Shown here: positions 1-11,578 of the stretch, piece by piece
Position numbering within the stretch: position 1 is the first letter of the stretch
Layout: every line of letters begins with the position of its first letter
Source: Stomoxys calcitrans
Taxonomy: Eukaryota > Arthropoda > Insecta > Diptera > Muscidae
DNA: 64,000 nucleotides
Assembly (NCBI RefSeq): GCF_963082655.1
Contig: NC_081555.1
Span: 89,912,272-89,976,271, forward strand
Direction: 5' to 3'
Made by a program: the position numbers and the translations under genes
The notes under the pieces: model-generated
Database searches by the model: none
What the model saw: only the letters and a program-made list of their open reading frames with translations
What the model was told of the DNA's origin: nothing

Positions 1-300
1 CCAGGTGGCGCTTTGCCGCCTAGAAAAAATACATCACATAGGTTAATTGAGCCATTATGGCAATATGGGACTCAATTGAAAGGTATTTGAGAGTAGAAAA
101 CGAATTTGATATCCCATTTTGGGGGTATGCCCTAAATCACTCCTTAAACTGAACTTTTCGGACTAAAGCCATATGGAGCATATTTGAGACGAAATGTTTC
201 CCCTAAAAAGCCTACCCTAATTTCAAAAATACCAGATCTCGTAGATTGGTAATGCGATTAGTTCGACATTTTTTGCACTCTAACAATCACCAAAAAAAAA
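1..300 (+). repeat. Diverged interspersed repeat (family P)
   Basis: This stretch shares short blocks with 4089-4362 and, inverted, with 63706-64000. The shared motif is a 'gcaatatgggNctcaaa' block followed by 'aaaggtattt' and a 'gtagarNacgaatntgatat' block. It has no coding potential. The family is recognised only by comparison inside this window, so its class is unknown. Confidence 0.5.
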
Positions 301-310
301 CAGTAAGGAA

Positions 311-1986
311 GGGCAAAAGTCGGGCGGTGCCGACTGTATAATACCCTACACCTACCCTATAAGTACAATGTGGGACCTATATGCAATTCTGAACCAATTT
401 TGATGGACCTCGGCGTGCAAATATGTTCAAACTACGGTTGACAAATGACAACATTGTGGCAAATTATCCAAAATCTGACGAACATATATATGGGAGCTAT
501 ATCTAATTCTGAACCATTTTCGAGCAAACTTCTCCGATAATGTGGTATGTGGTCGAGGAAAGCGTTGTGCAAAATTTTGCCAAGATTGGTCAAACAATGC
601 GCTTGCAGTGGCTCTTGGGGTGAAAATCTGGCTATATACATATATGACAGCAATACCTAAATCTGAGCCGATTTCTATGAAATTCACCAGTAATATTGAG
701 AGTCATAAGGAAAACCTTCCTGCAAAATTTCGACAGAATCGGTTAACAAACGAGCACTTTTTTGCAATATTTCTCTAAAATCGGACGAACATATATATGA
801 GAGCTTTACCTAAATCTGGGCCGATTTCGAGCAAACTCCTCAGATACTGTGATAGTCGTCGAGGAAAGCGTTCTGCAAAATTTTGGCAAGATGGGTCAAT
901 AAATGCGCTTGCTGTGTCTCTAGAAGTTAAAATCGGACGATATATATATATGAGAGCTATATCTAAATCTGAACCGACTTCCATGAAATTTACCAGCAAT
1001 ATTAAGAGTCATGAGAAAATACCTCGTGCTAAATTTCAAGAAAATCGGATAACAAAAGACCATTTTATTGCAATATTACTGCAAATCGGACGAACATATA
1101 TATGGGAGCTATATCTAAATCTGAACCGATTTGACCAAACTCTGTGTATATTGTGGTAGTCGTCGAGGAAAGCGTTGTGCCACATTTTGGCAAGATTGGT
1201 CAAACAATGCACTTGCTGTGTCTCTAGAAGTGAAAATCGGGCGATATATATATATGAGAGCTATATCTAAATCTGAACCGATTTCCATGAAATTCACCAG
1301 TAATATTAAGAGTCATGAGAAAATACCTCCTGCGAAATTTCGACAGAATCGGTTAACAAAAGACCATTTTATTGCAATATTACTGTAAATCGAACGAACA
1401 TATATATGGGAGCTATATCTAAATCTGAACCGATTTTGACCAAACTCTATGTATATTGTGGTAGTCGTCGAGGAAAGCGTTGTGCAACATTTTGGCAAGA
1501 TTGGTCAATAAATGTGCTTGCAGTGGCCCTAGAAGTGAAAATCGGGCGATATATATATATGAGAGCTATATCTAAATCTGAACCGATTTCCATGAAATTC
1601 ACCGGTAATGTCGGGAGTCGTAAAAAAATCTTTTCTGCCAAATTTGGAGAGCATTGGTTAGCAAATTACCATTTTATTGTATTATTACTGAAAATCGGAC
1701 GAACATATATATGGGAGCTATATCCAGATCTGAACCGATTTTTTTCAATAGGCTTCGTCTCTAGGCCAAAAACCATGCCTGTACCAAATTTGAAGACGAT
1801 CGGATGAAAACTGCGACCTATACTTTGTGCACAAATTAACATGGACAGGCGGACAGACAGACGGACAGACAGACGGACGGACAGACAGACAAACAGACGG
1901 ACATAACTAAGTCGAATCAGAAAGAGATTCTGAGTCGATCGGTATTCTTATCAACTGTACCACAGTAGTGGTGTAGTGTATAAAAA
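311..1986 (-). mobile_element. DINE/Helentron-like element, family 2, with 305-bp tandem units
   Basis: Non-autonomous element read on the minus strand. Its 3' end at 315-335 is a hairpin (AGTCGG, 6-base loop, CCGACT). Its 5' end near 1965-1986 carries the 'ggtgtagtgtataaaaa' terminus, preceded by a (GACR)n tract at about 1848-1900. The middle is a tandem array: the mark 'aacatatatatg' recurs at 481, 788, 1093, 1397 and 1702, a 304-307 bp period, with two related half-units per unit. Terminal hairpin, (GTCY)n tract and internal tandem repeats are the known hallmarks of Drosophila DINE-1/Helentron elements. No protein is encoded. Open frames here are shadows of the tandem repeat. DNA from 1987 to 2096 is short repeat-like sequence of no clear class. 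Confidence 0.75.
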
Positions 1987-2096
1987 CTTGGTTTCTATTG
2001 TTGGGTAGGGGTACCGCGGGGACAGCCCAAAACCCGCCAAATGGATATATAGACCAATCACGGCAAACCACCCCAAAATACCTCCCTATTATAAAA

Positions 2097-4088
2097 CAAA
2101 TAAAAGCGTGCTAAGTTCGGCCGGGCCGAATCTTATATACCCTCCACCATGGATCGCATTTGTCCAATTCTTTTCCCGGCATCTCTTCTTAGCCAAATAA
2201 AGGATATAAGAAAAGATTTTCTCTGCTATTAGAGCGATGTCAAGGTATGGCCCGTTTTGGACCACAATTAAATTATATGTTGGAGACCTGTGTAAAATGT
2301 CAGCCAATTTGAATAAGAATTGCACCCTTTGGGGGCTCAAGAAGTAAAATAGAGAGATCGATTTATATGGGAGCTGTATCGGGCTATAGACCGATTCAGG
2401 CCATAATAAACACGTATGTTGATGGTCATGAGAGAATCCGTTGTACAAAATTTCAGGCAAATCGGATAATAATTGCGATCTCTAGAGGCTCAAGAAGTCA
2501 AGTCCCCAGATCTGTTTATATGACAGCTGTATAAGGTTATGGACCGATTTGAACCTTATTTGACACAGTTTTTGAAAGTAAGAATAAAATACGTCTTGCA
2601 AAATTTCAGCCAAATCGGATAGGAATTGCGCCCTCTAGAAGCTCAAGAAGTCAAGTCCCCAATATCGATTTATATGACAGCTATATCAGGTTATAAACCG
2701 ATTTGAACCTTATTTGACACAGTTTTTGAAAGTAAGAATAAAATACGTCTTGCAAAATTTCAGCCAAATCGGATAAGAATTGCGCCCTCTAGAGGCTCAA
2801 GAAGTCAAGACCCAATATCGGTTTATATGGCAGCTATATCAGGTTATGAACCGATTTGAACCATACTTGGCACAGTTGTTGAATATCATAACAAAACACG
2901 TCTTGCAAAATTTCTGCCAAATCGGATAGGAATTGCGCCCTCTAGAAGCTCAAGAAGTCAAGACCCTAGATCGGTTTATATAGCAGCTATATCAGTTTAT
3001 GAACCGATTTGAACTTTATTTGACACAGTTTTTGAAAGTAAGAATAAAATACGTCTTGCAAAATTTCTGCCAAATAGGATAGGAATTGCGCCCTCTAGAG
3101 GCTCAAGAAGTCAAGACCCAAGATCAGTTTATATGACAGCTATATCAGGTTAAGGACCGATTTGAACCATACCTGGCACAGTTGTTGGATATCATAACAA
3201 AATACTAAGTGCAAAATTTCATTCCAATCGGATAAGAATTGCGCCCTCTAGAGGCTCAAGAAGTCAAGACCCAATATCGGTTTATATGGCAGCTATATCA
3301 AGTTATGAACCGATTTAAACCATACTTGGAACAATTGTTGAATATCATAACCAAATACTTCGTGCAAAAATTCATTCGAATCGGAAAAGAATTGCGCACT
3401 CTAGAGGCTCAAGAAGTCAAGTCCCCAGATCTGTTTATATGACAGCTTTATCAGGTTATGAACCGATTTAAACCATACTTGGCACAATTGTTGAATATCA
3501 TAACAAAACACATCGTGCAAAATTTCATTACAATCGGATAAGAATTGCGCACTCTAGAGGCTCAAGAAGTCAAGACCCCAGATCGGTTTATATGGCAGCT
3601 ATATCAGGTTAAGGACCGATTTGAACCTTATTTGGCACAGCTGTTGGATATCATAACAAAACACGTTATGCTAAATTTCATTCCAATCGGATAAGAATTG
3701 CGCCCTCTAGAGGCTCAAGAAGTCAAGACCCAATATCGGTTTATATGGCAGCTATATCAAAACATGGACCGATATGGCCCATTTACAATACCAACTGACC
3801 TACACTAATAAGAAGTATTTGTGCAAAATTTCAAGCGGCTAGCTTTACTTCTTCGGAAGTTAGCGTGCTTTCGACAGACAGACGGACGGACGGACAGATG
3901 GACGGACAGACGGACGGACTGACGGACGTACAGACGAACGGACGGACGGACAGACGGACTGACGGACGGACAGACGGACGGACGGACGGACAGACGGACG
4001 GAGATGGCTAGACGAATATTTCGAGTAGTTACAAACAGAATGACGAAATTAGCATACCCCCCATCCTATAGTGGAGGGTATAAAAAGC
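2097..4088 (-). mobile_element. DINE/Helentron-like element, family 1, copy 1
   Basis: Full-length-looking non-autonomous element on the minus strand. The 3' end has a near-perfect hairpin, ttcggccgggccgaa, at 2116-2130, followed inward by 'tataccctccaccatgg'. The 5' end at 4060-4088 is the matching 'ggagggtataaaa'. Between them lie about ten tandem monomers: 'caagaagtcaag' recurs at 2491, 2644, 2798, 2951 and 3104, a 153-154 bp period. A (GACR)n tract runs from 3870 to about 4001. The order 5' terminus, (GTCY)n, unique linker with 'aagctagccgcttgaaatttt', monomer array, 3' hairpin is repeated in other copies in this window. There is no transposase or Rep/helicase, so the element would depend on an autonomous Helentron elsewhere. 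Confidence 0.8.
3870..4001 (-). repeat. (GACR)n tetranucleotide tract of the DINE-like element
   Basis: About 130 bp of GACA/GACG tetranucleotides, the complement of (GTCY)n. It is the longest such tract in the window; other copies have 20-60 bp. The position, between 5' terminus and monomer array, matches the core microsatellite described for Drosophila DINE-1. Confidence 0.8.
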
Positions 4089-4362
4089 TATTTGGGGTGG
4101 ATATTTATTGATTTTCGGGAATTTTATATTCATTTTCGAAACAAAGGCCCTGGGGTCCACCCCTCCTTCATACACAACTTATTTACCGATCGCGTGCCAC
4201 TAGGGGACTCTTACGAAAGGTTTCTGAAAGTAGAGCATGAATCTTATATTTACTTTGATGGCCAAGTGACACACCCCCCAAAAATACCCCCTAAACCCGA
4301 AATATTTACCAATACGGTAATATGGGGCTCAAAGGAAAGGCATTTGCAAGGAGAGTAAAAAT
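4089..4362 (+). repeat. Diverged interspersed repeat (family P)
   Basis: It contains a 'gaaagtagagcatgaatctta' type block and a 'taatatggggctcaaagg' block also seen at 52-110 and, inverted, at 63800-63900. It sits between a DINE-like element and a satellite array. No gene was seen. Confidence 0.5.
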
Positions 4363-4365
4363 TTG

Positions 4366-5168
4366 CCCAAAAACCGATCTTGGGTCTTGACTTCTTGAGC
4401 CTCTAGAGGGCGCAATTCTCATGCGATTTTATTGAAATTTTGCACATAGTGTTCTGGTAGCACTTTCAACAGCTACGCCCAGTATGGTTTTAATCGGTCC
4501 ATGTTTTGATATAGCTGCCATATAAACCGATCTTGGGTCTTGACTTCTTGAGCCTCTAGAGGGCGCAATTCTCGTCAGATTTAACTGGAATTTCGCACGT
4601 AGTGTTCTGGTAGCACTTCCAACAACTACACTAAGTATGGTTTTAATAGGTCCATGTTTTGATATAGCTGCCATATAAACCGATCTTGGGTCTTGACTTC
4701 TTGAGCCTCTAGAGGGCGCAATTCTCATTAGATTTAATTGAAATTTCGCATGTAGTGTTCTGGTAGCACTTCCAACAACTACGCAAAGTATGGTTTTAAT
4801 CGGTCCATGTTTTGATATAGCTGCCATATAAACCTATCTTGGGTCTTGACTTCTTGAGCCTCTAGAGGGCGCAATTCTCGTCAGATTTAATTGAAATTTT
4901 GCACATAGTGTTCTGGTAGCACTTCCAACAACTGTATTAAGTATGATTCAAATCGGTTCGTAATCTGGTGTAGCTTTCATATAAACCGATCTTGGGTCTT
5001 GACTTCTTGAGCCCCTAGAGGGCGCAATTCTCGTCAGATTTAATTGAAATTTTGCTCTTAGTGTTTCGGTAGCACTTAACAACTACGCAAAGTATGATTT
5101 TAATCGGTCCATGTTTTGATATAGCTGCCATATAAACCGATCTGGGATCTTGACTTCTTGAGCCTCTT
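4366..5168 (+). repeat. Free-standing array of the 153-bp DINE monomer
   Basis: Six occurrences of 'cttgacttcttgagcc' at about 153-bp spacing. Neither DINE terminus is present: the left edge abuts family P and the right edge stops mid-monomer at a SINE. Individual monomers share private variants with the array at 6770-9640; for example the 'tctcatgcgattttattg' monomer near 4420 recurs near 8693. Minus-strand open frames across the array (repeats of MAAISKHGPIKT) only reflect a monomer length divisible by three with no stop in one frame. Confidence 0.75.
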
Positions 5169-5169
5169 T

Positions 5170-5405
5170 GCGATTCAAGTTGAGTTTATCGACGATAAGG
5201 GACTTTTTTTTATAGCCGAGTCCATACAGTGTGCCGCAGTGTGACACCTCTTTAGGGAGAATTTTTTACTTCACCATGCATGGTGCCTGGCAAATGTCGC
5301 CAGCATTAAGAGGGGATAACTACCGCTTTAAATTTTGTCCGAAGTTCCGCCAGGATTCGAACGCAGGCGTTCAGCGTCATAGGCGGATATAGGCTACAGC
5401 AGCTC
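5170..5405 (-). mobile_element. tRNA-derived SINE, 3'-truncated copy
   Basis: Minus-strand copy whose tRNA-like head is at 5348-5405: B-box-like gattcgaac (reverse strand) and the 'gtcataggcgga' block shared with the full copy at 25392. The body contains the family's 'agaggtgtcNcactgcggcac' segment (reverse complement at 5220-5255). The 3' tail is missing where it meets the satellite array. Confidence 0.7.
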
Positions 5406-6296
5406 GAGATACACATTTAGGGCGAGGTGTCCCCACCCTAATTAAATATTAGAGAGTTAAAGAAGGCGCAGCGGAGCGGGCCCTGTCCAAATAGTATAAA
5501 GTAAAAGAAGGCGCAGCGAAGCGGTCCCGGTTCGGCTAGTTTTTTATAAAAAAATTTAATTTTTCCATAAAAATTTTCCAAACATTTTTCATTTTCTTTT
5601 ATGGAAAATTCTTGAAACCTAAGCAATGTAATCAAGATTTTTGAATACCTCTTTCCTATTTGTTCTATCTTTATATCTCTCTCTCTCTCCCTCTCTCTCT
5701 CTCGTTGCTTTGCGTTCAATGTATTCAAGTTGGAGAACTCCCTTTACAAAAAAAAAATGAACTTTGAGCTCATTAAATAATTTATGACTACAAAAGAAAA
5801 TTCAATTTAAAAAGTCACTGCGCAAATTGAATTGTTAACACATGCCCCAGTGTGTACGAGTACATAGGCACCATCTATATGTAAGAGTACATGAGCACAT
5901 TCACCCATACACACATATATATATGTACAAGCCAATGTAATTATAAAAGTATATAGCTGGGTAATATACATAATTTAATATTAATCATAAAAAAAACAAC
6001 TCAAAGATGAAAAAACGCAAAACAGATCGATGAGTGTTAAGTAGATGAATGAGGGAGCACCCTCTGCTTGTATTCTGTCAATGTTCCAATGAGCAATTTC
6101 AAATGAATTTCACATTATTTCAGGCTTTCACATAAGCTCCAGGGGACCCATGAGGCATGTTCAACGGAATCGGGTCCAAATCTCGATGAGAATATTCAAA
6201 GATTTACCTTTACCCTTAAATTTTAAGCACCCTGAACCCAATTTTTAAAATCAAAAAAATTCCCTCAATGGAAACTTTTGCATTTTTATACCCTCC
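5406..6296. other. AT-rich stretch without a recognised gene
   Basis: It holds a 44-bp-spaced imperfect duplication at 5459-5530 ('aagaaggcgcagcggagcgg' and a variant), a TC microsatellite, and AT-rich DNA with 'atatatatgtac' motifs. No reading frame looks coding. Confidence 0.6.
5675..5703. repeat. (TC)n microsatellite
   Basis: Fourteen TC/CT dinucleotides with one interruption. It produces the ERERERER shadow in a minus-strand frame. Confidence 0.9.
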
Positions 6297-6381
6297 ACCA
6301 TTGGGAGGGGGGTATAATAATTTCGTCATTCTGTTTGTAACACCGCGAAATATCCGTCTAAGACCCCATAAAGTGTATATA

Positions 6382-6614
6382 TGGGTTGCCCAAAAAGTAA
6401 TTGCGGATTTTTCATATAGTCGGCGTTGACAAATTTTTTCACAGCTTGTGACTCTGTAATTGCATTCTTTCTTCTGTCAGTTATCAGCTGTTACTTTTAG
6501 CTTGCTTTAGAAAAAAAGTGTAAAAAAAGTATACTTGATTAAAGTTCATTTCAAGTTTTATTAAAAATGCATTTACTTTCTTTTGAAAAATCCGCAATTA
6601 CTTTTTGGGCAACC
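6382..6614 (+). mobile_element. mariner-type MITE nested in DINE
   Basis: 233-bp element with about 28-bp terminal inverted repeats starting gggttgcccaaaaagtaatt and ending in the complement at 6595-6614. TA lies at each edge. It splits the conserved DINE block 'cataaagtatatatattc'. No transposase is left. A second copy of the same family is at 17175-17381. Confidence 0.85.
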
Positions 6615-6769
6615 TATTCTTCACCGTCATGTCATTTTAGGTCGATCTAGCCATGTCCGTCCGTCTGTCTGTCGAAAGCACGCTAACTTTCGAAGAAGTA
6701 AAGCTAGCCACGTGAAATTTTCCACAAATACCTTTTATTAGTGTAAGTCAGTTGGTATTGTAAATGGGC

Positions 6770-9640
6770 CAAATCGGTCCATGTTTTGATTAGTTGCCAT
6801 ATAAACCGATCTTGGGTCTTGACTTCTTAAGCCGCTAGAGGGCGCAATTCTCATCCGATTTAACCGAAATTTTGCACGTAGTGTTTTGGTAGCACTTCCA
6901 ACAAATACGCAAAGTATGGTTTTAATCGGTCCATGTTTTGATACAGCTGCCATATAAACCGATTTGGGATCTTGACTTCGTGAGCCTCTAGAGGGCTCAA
7001 TTCTCGTCCGGTTTAACTGAAATTTTGCACGTAGTGTTTTGGTAGCACTTCCAACAACTACGCTAAGTATTTTAATCGGTCCATGTTTTGATATAGCTGC
7101 CATATAAACCGATCTTGGGTCTTGACTTCTTGAGCCTCTAGAGGGCGCAATTCTCGTCAGATTTAACTAAAATTTTGCACGTAGCGTTCGGGTAGCACTT
7201 TCAACAGCTACGCCCAGTATGGTTTTAATCGGTCCATGTTTTGATATAGCTGCCATATAAACCGATCTTGGGTCTTGACTTCTTGAGCCTCTAGAGGGCG
7301 CAATTCTCGTCCGGTTTAACAGAAATTCTGCACGTAGTGTTTTGGTAACACTTCCAACAACTGTGCTAAGTATGGTTTTAATCGGTCCATGTTTTGATAT
7401 AGCTGCCATATAAACCGATCTTGGGTCTTGACTTCTTGAGCCTCTAGTGGGCGCAATACTCGACAGATTTAACTGAAATTTCGCACGTAGTGTTCTGGTA
7501 GCACTTCCAACAATTACGCTAAGTATGGTTTTAATCGGTCTATGTTTCGATATAGCTGCCATATAAACCGATCTTGGGTCTTGACTTCTTGAGCCTCTAG
7601 AGGGCGCAATTCTCGTCCGATTTAAATGAAATTTTGCACATAGTGTTCTGGTAGCACTTCCAACAACTGTGTTAAGAATGGTTTTAATCGGTCCATGTTT
7701 TGATATAGCTGCCATATAAACCGATCTGGGATCTTGACTTCTTGAGCCTCTAGAGGTCGCAATTATTATCCGATTTAACTGAAATTTTGCACATAGTGTT
7801 TTGGTAGCACTTCCAACAACTACGCTCAGTATGGTTTTAATCGGTCCATGTTTTGATATAGGTGCCATATAAACCGATCTTGGGTCTTGACTTCTTGAGC
7901 CTCTAGAGGGCGCAATTCTCGTCAGATTCTCGTCCGATTTAGCTGAAATTTTGCATGATGTGTTTTGTTACGACTTCCAACAACTATGCTAAGTATGGTT
8001 TTAATCGGTCCATGTTTTGATATAGCTGCCATGTAAACCGATCTTGGGTCTTGACTTCTTGAGCCTCTAGAGGGCGTAATTCTCGTCAGATTTAACTGAA
8101 ATTTGGCACATAGTGTTCTGGTAGCACTTCCAACAACTGCGTTAAGTATGATTCAAATCGGTTCATAATCTGGTATAGCTGCCATATAAACCGATCTTGG
8201 GTCTTGACTTCTTGAGCCTCTAGAGGGCGCAATTCTCGTCAGATTTAACTAAAATTTTGCACGTAGCGTTCGGGTAGCACTTTCAACAGCTACGCCCAGT
8301 ATGGTTTTAATCGGTCCATGTTTTGATATAGCTGCCATATAAACCGATCTTGGGTCTTGACTTCTTGAGCCTCTAGTGGGCGCAATACTCGACAGATTTA
8401 ACTGAAATTTCGCACGTAGTGTTCTGGTAGCACTTCCAACAATTACGCTAAGTATGGTTTTAATCGGTCCATGTTTTGATATAGCTGCCATATCAACCGA
8501 TCTTGGGTCTTGACTTCTTGAGCCTCTAGAGGGCGCAATTCTCGTCAGATTTAACTGAAATTTCACACGTAGTGTTCTAGTAGCACTTCCAACAACTACG
8601 CTAAGTATGGTTTTAATCGGTACATGTTTTGATATAGCTGCCATATAAACCGGTCTTGGGTCTTGACTTCTTGGGCCTCTAGAGGGCGCAATTCTCATGC
8701 GATTTTATTGAAATTTTGCACATAGTGTTCTGGTAGCACTTTCAACAGCTACGCCCAGTATGGTTTTAATCGGTCCATGTTTTGATATAGCTGCCATATA
8801 AACCGATCTTGGGTCTTGACTTCTTGAGCCTCTAGAGGGCGCAATTCTCGTCAGATTTAACTGAAATTTTGCACGTAGTGTTCTGGTAGCACTTTCAACA
8901 ACTACGCTAAGTATGGTTTTAATCGATCTATGTTTAGATATAGCTGCCATATAAACCGATCTTGGGTCTTGACTTCTTGAGCCTCTAGAGGGCGCAATTC
9001 TCGTCAGATTTAACTAAAATTTTGCACGTAGTGTTCTGGTATCACTTCCAAGAACTATGCTCAGTATGGTTTTAATCGGTCTATGTTTCGACATAGCTGC
9101 CATATAAACCGATCTTGGGTCTTGACTTCTTGAGCCCCTAGAGGGCGCAATTCTCGTCAGATTCTATTGAAATTTCGGACGTAGTGTTTTGGTAGCATCT
9201 CCAACAACTACGCTAAGTATGGTTTTAATCGGTCCATGTTTTGATATAGCTGCCATATAAACCGATCTTGGGTCTTGACTTCTTGAGCCTCTAGAGGGCG
9301 CAATTCTCGTCAGATTTAACTAAAATTTTGCACGTAGCGTTCGGGTAGCACTTTCAACAGCTACGCCCAGTATGGTTTTAATCGGTCCATGTTTTGATAT
9401 AGCTGCCATATAAACCGATCTTGGGTCTTGACTTCTTGAGCCTCTAGAGGGCATAATTCTCGTCAGATTTAACTGAAATTTTGCACATAGTGTTCTGGTA
9501 GCACATCCAACAACTGCGTTAAGTATGATTCAAATCGGTTCGTAATCTAGTATAGCTTTCATATAAACCGATCTTGGGTCTTGACTTCTTGAGCCCCTAG
9601 AGGGCGCAATTCTCACCCGATTTGGCAGAAATTTTGTACA
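6770..9640 (+). repeat. 153-bp satellite array inside DINE copy 2, with higher-order structure
   Basis: Nineteen monomers marked by 'cttgacttcttgagcc'. A distinctive variant ('gtagcgttcgggtagcac') appears in monomers near 7155, 8238 and 9309. The spacings are 1083 and 1071 bp; the second is exactly 7 x 153 and the first is 12 bp more, matching a 12-bp micro-duplication near 7920-7935. Neighbouring variants are only partly carried along, which suggests segmental duplication and later loss of units. Confidence 0.75.
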
Positions 9641-9985
9641 GCGGCTTCTCTCATAACCTTCAACATACGTGTCTAATATGGTCTGAATCGATCAATAGCT
9701 TGATACAGCTCCCATATAAACATATCTCTCGATTTTGCTTCTTGAGCCCCTAGAAGGCGCATTTTTTATCCGAATGAACTGAAATATTACACAATGACTT
9801 CTACAATGTTCAGCATCCGAATCGGACTACAACTTGATATAGGCTCCAATAGCATAACAGTTCTTATTCAATATTCTATGTTGGTCTAAAAAGAGATACC
9901 GCGCATAGAACTCGACAAATGCGATCCGTGGTGGAGGGTATATAAGATTCGGCCCGACCGAACTTAGCACACTCTTACTTGTGCA

Positions 9986-10899
9986 AAACTCATATCGTCT
10001 TCCTCCTCCCTGAGAGCATTTCATTTGCAGCGCCTTTATTACTCATCTGTCGATGACAACATTTTCTTGGAAACTTGAGTTGACATTGATTTGTATTTTT
10101 GCTTACTTCCAACGATAATACTTCGAAGGTTGCTCCCAGCAAATTCTGTATAAAAAAAACCTAAAACACACATAAAATAAAATTTTAATTAAAAGAAAGA
10201 AAAAAACTAATATTTGAAATTTTTTTTCTTGAAATTTCACTGTTTTTGGTTAGAGTTTAGTCTGCCCCAGTTAGAATTCTAGAAATAACTACGACAAGAA
10301 GAAGAAACCATTGATGAAAGGCCAGAGTCTTGGTCTATTTGTTTATTGTGTTCGCAAAGTTATTATTTATGCATGTGTACTCGAACTTTTTCAAAGTCGT
10401 TTCGTTCAACCTACCTACTCAAGGTCTTGGGGGAGGGTGGGGGGTGGTATTGGCGATACACTCAAAAAGATAAATGAATTCATTAGTGTTCATGCAAATT
10501 GCTTTGCCCACCACTATGAGATGGCAGGGGTATTCTTATCACGTCATTGCGTTATATAATCTTCAAAGCCTTGACACTCTGATTAGATCAGCAATCTGTG
10601 AGTGTGTTAGTCTCTGCGTCTGCGGCATAAATAAGAACTGCCGAATGAATCCAGCTCTGAGTATTGACTTAAAATTTTTCACAACATTTTTTCATTATTT
10701 TTGGATTGCCATGGATTAAATTTGGATTTAAAACATATCTTAACCAAGGTTTAGCTTCAAGCCTTTATGTCTCTTGAATTCTAATGCAGACATCTTAAAA
10801 CCTTTGGAGAGACTTGTCTCTTTCTATTTATACGCCCAAAAACCCCCAAGGGATTCTCGACAAAGATATTTCGGAATATAGTGCAATTTTCACGACAGT
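9986..10899. other. No recognised gene
   Basis: Mixed AT-rich sequence with a G-rich patch at 10425-10447. The small overlapping open frames at 10311-10719 lack any recognisable domain and are likely chance. Confidence 0.5.
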
Positions 10900-11065
10900 G
10901 GTGGAAATTTGGACCGCTCTTGGCACGGTTATTAGAAGTTCCAAAAGAATATTTCGTGTAAAATTTCAGCCAAATCGAACAACAACGCCGGCTTCTAGAG
11001 GCTTAAGAAGTCGAATCGGGAGATCGGTTTATATCGGGGCCATAACCAAATCTGAACCCGGCCGA
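10900..11065 (-). repeat. Single diverged DINE monomer
   Basis: It contains 'aaatttcagccaaatcg', 'tctagaggcttaagaagtcg' and 'agatcggtttatat' in the order found in minus-orientation monomers. No element ends were seen. Confidence 0.6.
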
Positions 11066-11489
11066 CACGGGATAACTATGAGCACCACACAGACTGGAGC
11101 TTGGAGCTCCGACTTGTGTTGTATACATCGTAACCACGGGAAGATTAGCTGAAAGCTACCGGGCACGTCCACAGGTTTTTTCACACGATAGTGGAAAGCT
11201 TCGTTTAGCGATTTTCGAGATGAGAGTCTCAGTGAGAAGTCAGCTGGCATTGGCTCTTATTTAAATACTGAGTGCCAATGATACTCGAGATGCAAGGCGT
11301 GATATTGGCGCCTTCAAATAACCAATGGCCAACATCAGCGTCTGTTGCCAGATTGGAGCAAGCGGCTCGCCACAACGAGGGATACATGAGCAATTTCACA
11401 AAACCCATGCGGTTGGGGTGCTGAGCCAGTAACCCGCCCCGGAAAACTATGAGAACTAATATGAGAAACAAAGGAATAGTGAAAACGCA

Positions 11490-11510
11490 CCCCCCCCCCC
11501 CCCCCCCCCC
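11490..11510 (+). repeat. Poly-C run (21 C)
   Basis: Uninterrupted run of 21 C residues inside the 5' region of the RTE-like relic. It creates an artificial poly-Gly frame on the minus strand. Assembly length may be unreliable. Confidence 0.85.
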
Positions 11511-11578
11511 TCCTCCACGTTGACGACCCACGCAAACGAAAAGAGGACCATGATCTGGGGATCTACACCTGAAATGAC

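Larger units (their letters stand above)
6297..9985 (+). mobile_element. DINE/Helentron-like element, family 1, copy 2 (longest)
   Basis: The longest copy, about 3.7 kb. The 5' end is tataccctccaccattggg with an inverted partner just inside it (gaggggggtata). A short (GTCY)n tract lies at 6656-6671, then the 'aagctagcca' linker. Nineteen monomers follow, and the 3' end is a hairpin TTCGGCCCGACCGAA at 9948-9962 (one mismatch) followed by 'cttagcacactcttacttgt'. A mariner MITE is nested at 6382-6614. The length comes from monomer amplification: copies elsewhere in the window with both ends have 6-10 monomers. Confidence 0.8.

Noticed and set aside
427..1807. Overlapping open frames on both strands with repeated 'MNFMEIGSDLDIALIY' or 'ISKSEPISMKF' text
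   Set aside because: Shadows of the 305-bp DINE tandem units.
3870..4001. Possible CRISPR-like or regulatory tandem array
   Set aside because: A simple (GACR)n microsatellite at the fixed DINE position; no repeat-spacer structure.
4429..8950. Long minus-strand open frames of repeated MAAISKHGPIKT... units
   Set aside because: They follow the 153-bp monomer (51 codons, no stop in one frame) and show no coding selection; they are satellite shadows.
2097..9985. Regular 153-bp spacing considered as a CRISPR or operator array
   Set aside because: Units are contiguous diverged monomers without conserved repeats separated by unique spacers, in an animal genome.
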